A DNA stretch of 64,000 nt from contig CAJNDS010002307.1 in the NCBI GenBank assembly GCA_905221605.1, forward strand, positions 275,630 to 339,629. The letters are read 5' to 3'. The translations under genes were made by a program, and so were the position numbers. Below, piece after piece: positions 57,688 through 64,000 of this stretch. The notes beneath the pieces are model-generated. The model was not told where the DNA came from. It was given only the letters and a program-made list of their open reading frames with translations, and made no database searches. Numbering within the stretch: the first letter of the stretch is position 1; every line of letters begins with the position of its first letter. The stretch is from Symbiodinium natans. Its lineage: Eukaryota > Sar > Dinophyceae > Suessiales > Symbiodiniaceae.

Positions 57688-58560
57688 GTGTTCGCCTGCA
57701 ACCACGCAGCCATCGCTCTGGCAAAGCGCGGCGAAAACATTGTTCGATGCTTTATCGGTGTCAGCCCGGGAGGCGCGACTGGTACAGGGCTAGCTAAGGC
57801 AAGCGTGGATTGTGGATGGTTGTAATCTTGCGGGATATATTTAGCACGTTGCCCTGTCCATGCAGTCGGCTTTGACACGCTCCGTCTGCAGGTGTGGGCC
57901 AGTCGCTCTACAGCGGCCACTTGGACGCGGTGTACGGCCCCAATCATCAGTTCATTGATCCCACCATATGGTACAACGAGGAAGAGATGAGGAAACAGGT
58001 GTCGCAATGCGCTGGTTGCTTCATCCTGACAGCCCAGGAGAAGCCCGAAACAAACAGAAAGATGCGAGAAGACCTTTTCAAGAAAGCCTGTTCCGCAGAT
58101 GGCATTGCTGGCCGGCCCCCCTACGGAATGTCCACCCGAATGATCGAACTGGTATGCTGGCTCAGGTACGAGGTCAACAGCATGTTCACGCTTAGCGGCG
58201 TTACTGAAGGTAATTTCCAGTCCGCGTATCGCAGGGCATTTGTGTGGGAGCCAAAGGCTCGCTTCATTGACCCGAATGTCATTGCGGCGGTTTATCCAGA
58301 CGCCTTCATGGACGGTTATTTCCGCAAAAACGAAGAACTTAAGGACTTTCTGCGAAGTCCCCCCTGCGTGGCTGCTGCCCTTCGTCTGCAGCATGCCTTC
58401 GAAGTGAAGCATTCTCGAGAGGAATGCAGACAGCTGATCGAGGAATATGCCGCAAAGCCATTGACTGAAGACATGATGAGGAAGGCGTGCGGCTTGCCAG
58501 CGAGACGTCGGTCCGATGAGGTGAACCCCAATCTCCAGCTGCCGGTGGAGAGCACGAGTC
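57688..58560 (+). CDS. SF3-like helicase module with Lys-to-Gln Walker A
   Basis: Exon 57688-57772 joins exon 57892 across a 119-nt GC-AG intron; the preceding intron (57545-57687) is also GC-AG. The splice creates FIGVSPGGVGQSLYS, a P-loop whose usual Gly-Lys-Ser is Gly-Gln-Ser. Downstream come WYNEEEMRKQ, a hydrophobic strand CFILTAQE, the sensor-like strand SMFTLSGV and AYRRAFVWEPKARF, then a C-terminal part (NEELKDFLRSPPCVAAALRL, HSREECRQLIEEY) recalling the tail of poxvirus D5-type primase-helicases. Family knowledge: SF3 ATPases unwind DNA for small replicons and viruses. Loss of the Walker Lys usually abolishes ATP hydrolysis, so this copy may be inactive, or Gln may be normal in this family. 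The frame is lost after the CCCC run at 58526-58529 and recovers if one base is added. Confidence 0.6.
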
Positions 58561-61096
58561 AGCAAGAAAGAGACCTTCGCTTGAAAAACTCAAGAGGGTC
58601 CAAGCATCTCTCGTTGATCACTGTATGAAAAACCACAAGGCAGTGTTCACCAAAGGAATGATGCGGTATCTCAGTTTGCCGACAGATCATCCACAGGACA
58701 TGACTAGGGATGATATGTTTGAGGCTCTTCTGCGCCACGACCTCCTCACGCCAGCGAACAACCTCAGCAAGAAGTACAAGGACAGTGCCTTCCCTTGCCT
58801 CGTCATGAAGAAGAGTCTTGCGGAGATACTGACATTACGACCCGAGGCTGCGACCGTGACGTTTACAGAATTCCACAACCTTGAGGCTGCGAGGAAGTAC
58901 ATTCAGGACAATGCCGACAGAGAAGCGAACGTTGCGTGTCTGCTGCAATATTTTCAGGAGAGGGCAAAGGAGCTGAAGAAGAAAGGCAAGGCCGGCGGTC
59001 AAACTGTTGACAAATTGGAAGGCATTGCGTACTATGAAAACTTAATTGAGAAGATTCATCAACGAGAGAAGACATTGGGTAAAATCCTGCCACGTGCTGA
59101 AGCATTGAGTGCTTCGCCCTCTAAGAGCAGTGCTCGAGTATTGGACGCTACGCCGACTAAGAGGAGACGCAGGACAAAGTCAGGCCCTGACTCGCCCTCT
59201 CACTTCGAGCCAGCTTCCCAATCTTCTCTGATTCAGCCAGCTCCCCGATCTGACATCCTCCCCGCAAGCGCAGACATTACATATGAACGCACTTTTCAAG
59301 GTATAGTTCGCACCAGAGCTTACGCCAGAGGTCCGAGAATAGGCGCGCAGAGACTGCCTCGCCTACTACAATGTCTTCTCTGTCCGGACACACACGACTT
59401 GGACATCGAGAACTCAGTGTTTGTTGTGCTGCACCAGTTGCTGAGGAAACTCGATGTGAACGATTCCATACCATCTGGCGTGATGGAAACCATGGAAGCC
59501 TGTGCGAAGCACCGATCAGCCGTCTGCCGAGAGAAACTGAATCTCTCTGTCGAGAAGGGGAAGAAAGTGCTGCATTCTGTTCTCTTTGGTGGACAGATTC
59601 CGGCGCCGCAGAGAGGCATTGCTTTCCTGCAGCAACTACAGCAGGCCTCCATTTACTTGCGGTGGACGGCGTGTTCCCTTATGCGTGAAGTCTACAGTGC
59701 GGTTGAGAGTTTGCCTGAAAAGGCAAATCCACAAGCCTCGACCTTACACTACTTATATACTTCTGTGGAAGATTACATCCTGGAGGCATGGACGGACTGC
59801 ATATCTCGCCACCGGCCAGGTCATCTCTCTCTTCATTTCGACGGTGTCAGGGTTGGTAGGTTTTCGTCAGAGGTGGAAATAAGCAACATCTGCCAAGAGG
59901 CCATGGATGCCATCAAGGAAAAGACTGGCTTCGAGGTGAACATCGTCGAGAAACATCACTACCTCTTTCGGCAGCTGTGTCGGACGCCAGCAGAGAGCGT
60001 CGAGGAGCCCGTGGCATACGAGGATCTGCACCTGCAAGGCAATTGCATTCCTCTGGCCATTGCAAGACTGATGCCTGAGAAACTCAGCGACATCAAAAAG
60101 GTTCTTGAGGCAAGCAATCACAAAAACAAGGAAGCTGCCCAGCGTGGCTCGAGGTGTTATTCCTCCGTGCTAACCTCTCTGAACATTGCAGTGACTCCCG
60201 AGCATGAGTTGAACATCGAGGACAAGGGCAAATATCTGTTGCACACTGACCACGACGGCAATCCTCATTGCTTGGCGTGCCAGGTGGGCGACAATGGCCT
60301 GGTAAGCCTGTGGGACGGCAGGTACAAAACCACAATGTTGCTGGATCAGCTCCTGAGCTTTGGTGATAAAGCCATGGATGCTAGCACAATTGTCACCTTC
60401 AAAATTAGAGGAAGTCTTGATGCGGCAGAGGCAAGCGAAGCCGCCAAGCCGGCCGCCCACGTATTATTGGGTCTTCATGCAGGGGCTGGCGATCTGTGTG
60501 AAGAGTGGTCGGAATGTTTGCAAAACAGATTGGAATGTCAAGCGCCGCAGCCAGGCTCGGACGACGAGTGTGATGTTTTGACGAGGGACGAGGACCTGGA
60601 TCCCGTTGTCAAAGCAGGCGACAGACTGCTAAGAGAGCTTCGTAGCGAGGTCGATGCTGCACTATGCTCATCCGAAGAGAAACGACGCTGCTGCCCTCTA
60701 TGCCCTTTCCGTCGTTTTCAAAAAGCAAGTCGTGTGAGGGATCACATTCGCTCCTATCACGTGGATAGGAAACAATTTGTGTGCAGTGGCACAAAGCAGT
60801 TGAAGCTCTGCTGCGCTTTGTTCGACCACGATCAGCTTTGTGGCACCATCCAGGGCTCGTATTTGAGGCGCAGTTGCGACATGCTTCGGACCACAGTAAG
60901 ACCATCATTGCCCTGCTCCACGAACGAAATCGATAGACACATTCGTTTGGTGCTTACCGGCTCCGGCCCCGAGTACTGGAATCTGAAAGCTGTCATAGAC
61001 TCCCCTGACCTCAGACGTGCCCGTAATTTGTACTACACGCGTGAGTTCGCGGAACTGATTTTCCGCGAACTGCTCATGTGCCACGCGAAGTGCAAG
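58530..61096 (+). CDS. Polymerase-A-like palm, Cys/His/Asp protease-like module and C2H2 finger
   Basis: The frame is open upstream of the ATG at 58625 (EKLKRVQASLVDHC), so that ATG is not the true start. Counting from it, palm-like motifs appear in order: DLDIENS (about residue 258), KKVLHSVLFGG (about 314) and SLHFDGVRV (about 402). They recall family A polymerase motifs A, B (Lys...Phe-Gly) and C (His-Asp) but are not identical. Residues 470-565 hold LQGNCIPLAIARL (Cys 474), PHCLACQV (His 548) and LWDGR (Asp 564), a Gln/Cys/His/Asp order typical of papain-like folds. Residues 688-712 form a C2H2 finger (CPLC...HIRSYH), then a conserved-looking NLYYTREFAELIFRELL. A GC donor at 61097 splices in phase to the transposase. 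A frame-internal stop at 61118 is thus intronic. The polymerase assignment is tentative; the finger is clear. Confidence 0.6.
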
Positions 61097-61212
61097 GCCG
61101 TGTCTTGGATTTCCCTTTGAGAAATTTTGAATTTCATTTGTGACTGGTGTGCGTGCAGACACTAAGCTGAGGGTGTGATGTAACGAGCAGCTGTTGTTGC
61201 ATGCTTGGCAAG

Positions 61213-62825
61213 GCGAAGCCACGACTGGCCGTGTGGATCAACATGCAGGGATCGCAGCTGACGTCCCTCCTGCCCACGGACGTCAGACACTGGTGGCCAA
61301 TCATCGAGGACGTATTCACATCCTCAGCGGTGCGCAGCTTAAGCTCCGACATGATGACCGCCTTCTGCAATTCCAACGAATTCAGATTCTTGTCGCTGGA
61401 CGCCACCATCAAGTGCTGCATGGGCGTCATGGGACAGGAGTCCTACCGTGCCCCGAAGCACAAGAGGAACGCGGCGCCTTTCGATGACACTGACTCGCTC
61501 AGGCGAGTTTTAACGGTGCGAGGGCGTACTGGTGCCGTTTTGGCCATGATTCCAGTGTCGTCGGAAAAGGCTGAAGTGGTGAGCGTGGCCCTCGGCGAGG
61601 CGTTGCCTGCAGCAGGACTGCAGCAGGTGGAATGCGTGGCCTCGGACGCCGCCTCTCTGAAGCTCTACACACAACTGCGGAGGATCATGCCAGGCCTACA
61701 ATGCCTAACGTTGGACCCCATCCACTTGTCCATCGTGTACGAGCAGCTCGGCTTGTGGGATACTTCCGTAGTCACGAAGCACGTGTAACCAATCAAAGGC
61801 GTCAAGCACTCTTGATTAATACTATACAGTGCGATAGCGCAAGGTACGCCACGTGGCGCAAGAAAACTGCAGGTGCAGTTTTTCTGCGCCGAGTCCTGAG
61901 CAAGTTCAACGCAGTCTGCGGGTCGCTTCCTGCTGATCACTGGGAAAACTACCACAGGGGCTACAATGTTGGCGCATTGAGTCACGCTGAAAATGTGTGT
62001 CGGAGCCAAATCGAAAACAGCTCCATGACAAAGGTCAGAGCCAAAAGGATTGTCGAAAACCTCGACACAACAAAACCTTTTCTGTCCAGGTTTGAGTTCA
62101 TTCAATGCCTGGCGGCCTTGTCGTCGATGTATTCGGAAGACATGGATCGCAAGGTTACGGGCTCCAACCAGCGAGTGGCGCACGTGCTGTGGTGCGCCGC
62201 TGACCCAGATCGGGCCGCCTGGCTATTCAACAATCTACGTTGGCGTCACAGTCTGGGTCCACGACTCAGAGAAAACATATGCAGTTTTGCAGCATGAGAG
62301 CCAACATCACCCGATTGCTTTCCCATTCCCCATGCGTCCTCTGATTGCACGGTCTGAGGCCGACGAGTGCTGGCTCTGCTGCCGTCAGGGACTTCATCAA
62401 ACGAGGCTCTACACTCTGAGGTGAAGAACTGGTTCTCGGAAACACAGCAGATCCATCAGAGCACCCTGCGTATGAAGCTGCTGATCCTGACCCTTGGCAA
62501 GCAAATCCCGCACTGTAGTGCAATGGCCAATCCGACGATAAGCCAGTGCTCGAGCCGCATCCTCATGGCGCGGACTGTAACTAACTTGCCATGGACGGAG
62601 CTCACTTGGCGAACCTGGTGTGCCGAGCTGAGCAGGGAGGGTCAGGTAGAGAAGGCCTCGCTGCCTTACAATAAATCACGGGCAGAAGAGGCAAACAAGG
62701 TACGCGGATGGTCCATGAAGCGCCCAGCCGCTGTTCGCAAGACTCAAACAAAGCGAACCCCATTCACTCTCGAGCGGGTTTCCAAGCTGCGGACACAAGG
62801 TGTGCGCAAGCGGAAGAAGCAGTGA
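61213..62825 (+). CDS. DDE transposase, three exons
   Basis: Exons 61213-61742, 61844-62256, 62359-62825 (TGA). Introns of 116 (5' side), 101 and 102 nt have donors GC, GC and GT, all with AG acceptors, and phase closes at every junction. Catalytic candidates: Asp in FLSLDATIK (61399), Asp in CVASDAAS (61645), with TLDPIHLSIVYE after it, and Glu in PSGTSSNEALHSEV (62403). The His in LDPIHL and the SSNEALHSE motif fit an RNase-H-fold transposase in which the Glu lies after a long insertion of about 190 residues (the second exon, GAVFLRRVLSKFN to RHSLG). The C-terminus is basic (KTQTKRTPF, VRKRKKQ), suggesting DNA binding or nuclear targeting. The superfamily is not certain; MULE- or KDZ/Plavaka-like types have comparable spacing. 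No break seen: this part looks intact. Confidence 0.72.
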
Positions 62826-63040
62826 TTTGCCAAATGGACGAGATTGCAGAGCGAAGAAAAGGCACACGTGGAGTGACAGCTGGGTTTGCGTAGGGAAACT
62901 GTCGGTAAGCTGCCCTGGAGTATACGTCTTTCTTTTTCGAGCAGCGAGTGAACAAGAAAATGAGCGCCCCCTGACGCCTGCGGCGAGCCCAACATTTAAT
63001 GACGATGGCTTTAGCGTACCCATATCGAGACAGCGGTGGC
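62826..63040 (+). other. 3' flank of the transposase gene
   Basis: No convincing open frame after the stop codon. Probably 3' untranslated sequence and element tail. No terminal inverted repeat recognised. Confidence 0.4.
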
Positions 63041-63990
63041 TTTGCGAATTGAGCCGTGACTGTGCGAGGCGGGTTTTCTGATTGGATCGAGGCCTAAACT
63101 GTTTCACGCGTGAATCGTGTTCGTGAGGTGGAACACTCTTGTCATAGGGCTAGGTTCTGCTTCGGCACTTCTTGGAATGGATTTTTGGCAGGGATTTTCA
63201 TGATCATGAGCACCTGTTTTTGGCAGAGCTACCGGTGGCTTTGCGAATTGACTTTGGTGCTGGATCGAGGTAAACCGTGGCTGTGCGAGGCGGATTTTCT
63301 TACTAGATCGAGGTATATAAACTGTTTACGCGCATGAATCGTGCTCGCGAGGTGGAGCACTGTTGTCATAGGGCTAGGTTCTGCTTCGGCACTTCCTGGC
63401 AGGGGTTTTCATGGTCGTGAGTGCCTGTTTCCGCGGAGCTAGCGCTGGCTTTGCGAATCTATTCGCGGAGCTAGCGGTGGCTTTGCGAATTGACTTTCGT
63501 GCTGGATCGAGGTAAACCGTGGCTGTGCGAGGCGGATTTTCTTACTAGATCGAGGTATATAAACTGTTTACGCGCATGAATCGTGCTCGCGAGGTGGAGC
63601 ACTGTTGTCATAGGGCTAGGTTCTGCTTCAGCACTTCCTGGCAGGGGTTTTCATGGTCGTGAGTGCCTGTTTCCGCGGAGCTAGCGCTGGCTTTGCGAAT
63701 CTATTCGCGGAGCTAGCGGTGGCTTTGCGAATTGACTTTCGTGCTGGATCGAGGTAAACCGTGGCTGTGCGAGGCGGGTGTTCTTATTGGATCGAGGTAT
63801 AAACTGTTCACATGCGTGAATCGAGTTTGTGGGGTGGAACGCTGTTGTCATAGGGCTAGGTTCTGCTTCGGCAATTCCTGGCAGGGGTTTTCATGTGGTC
63901 ATGAGCGCCTGTTTTTGCGGAGCTACCAGCTACCGGTGGCCTTGCTAATTTCGTTGGGTACTATCGCGGATATTCTCCATGCTGCATGCA
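63040..63990. repeat. 242-bp tandem repeat at the element's 3' side
   Basis: About four copies of a unit with GCTTTGCGAATTGACTTT, GCTGTGCGAGGCGGATTTTC, TATATAAACTGTTTACGCGC, GGTGGAGCACTGTTGTCATA and TTCATGGTCGTGAGTGCCTG. GCATGAATC recurs at 63333 and 63575, a spacing of 242. Copies 2 and 3 are nearly identical, 1 and 4 are diverged. Within copies a shorter GCGGAGCTAGCGGTGGCTTT repeat is duplicated. Each unit has a TATAAA-like box. It could be subterminal element DNA or an unrelated satellite. Confidence 0.85.
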
Positions 63991-64000
63991 ACCCTGGTTG

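Larger units (their letters stand above)
49852..62825 (+). mobile_element. Giant intron-bearing DDE transposon-like element
   Basis: A continuous plus-strand block of coding exons separated by short introns. It encodes zinc fingers, two protease-like modules, F-box-like/beta-sandwich repeats, a PD-(D/E)XK nuclease, an SF3-like helicase, a polymerase-A-like palm and a DDE transposase, described individually below. From 51542 to 62825 all exons join in phase, except one missing base, into about 3,420 codons. No RT motif is seen. Element ends are not identified: no terminal inverted repeat or target duplication was found by eye, and the 5' limit may lie before 49852. A 242-bp tandem repeat lies just 3'. 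Known families combining transposition and replication genes are Maverick/Polinton (protein-primed polymerase B plus integrase) and Teratorn-type fusions; this set is different. The single-gene reading is inference from splice phase. Confidence 0.65.

Noticed and set aside
57894-58628. Separate genes with overlapping stop/start at 58625
   Set aside because: The downstream frame stays open and protein-like well before the ATG, and one added base in the CCCC run joins both parts in phase. A single broken gene is the simpler reading.
49001-62825. Integrated large DNA virus
   Set aside because: Nuclease, helicase and polymerase-like parts recall viral replication genes, but no capsid, packaging ATPase or virion gene is seen, the frame has introns, and a DDE transposase is fused in phase.
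49001-64000. Retrotransposon
   Set aside because: No reverse transcriptase YxDD-type motif or LTR was found; the recombinase is of DDE type.

Overview
This window looks like nuclear DNA of a dinoflagellate (Symbiodiniaceae-like; species not determinable). The evidence is TTTAGGG telomere-type repeats scattered through the interior, tiny exons in long repeat-filled introns, many GC and some GA splice donors with AG acceptors, long one-strand runs of genes, and a mobile element whose own coding sequence is interrupted by introns. No tRNA, rRNA or CRISPR array was recognised. One 100-N assembly gap (48901-49000) separates two very different halves, so their physical linkage is not proven.

Region 1 (1 to about 43.1 kb) is a mosaic of interstitial TTTAGGG/CCCTAAA arrays in both orientations, small hairpin transposons (MITE-like), homopolymer G/C tracts, and unique islands of 50-250 bp. 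Most islands read as open, protein-like exons, nearly all on the minus strand. One gene could be assembled by hand with confidence: a major facilitator superfamily (MFS) transporter at 26804-20094 (minus), 14 exons and about 440 codons, with reading phase closing at all 13 junctions. Its introns are largely TTTAGGG arrays. The other islands are reported as individual exons of unidentified minus-strand genes.

Region 2 (43.1-48.9 kb) is satellite DNA with no credible genes: a palindromic TTCGAATAG array, a minisatellite of about 87 bp, and a 31-bp repeat nested in a higher-order unit of 350-460 bp.

Region 3 (49-64 kb, plus strand) holds what appears to be one giant mobile element. From 51542 to 62825 eleven exons join in phase, apart from one missing base in a CCCC run at 58526-58529, into one reading frame of about 3,420 codons. 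Modules in order: a Cys/His protease-like module, two copies of an F-box-like plus beta-sandwich unit flanking a Cys-rich finger, a Cys-rich zinc ribbon, a RecB/Cas4-type PD-(D/E)XK nuclease, an SF3-like helicase with an altered Walker A, a polymerase-A-like palm, a second Cys/His/Asp protease-like module, a C2H2 finger and a DDE transposase with its acidic residues spread over two exons. A less well resolved 5' part lies at 49.8-51.5 kb, and a 242-bp tandem repeat lies downstream. Nuclease, helicase, polymerase-like and transposase parts in one frame suggest a transposon that may supply much of its own replication machinery. This is the most interesting object in the window.
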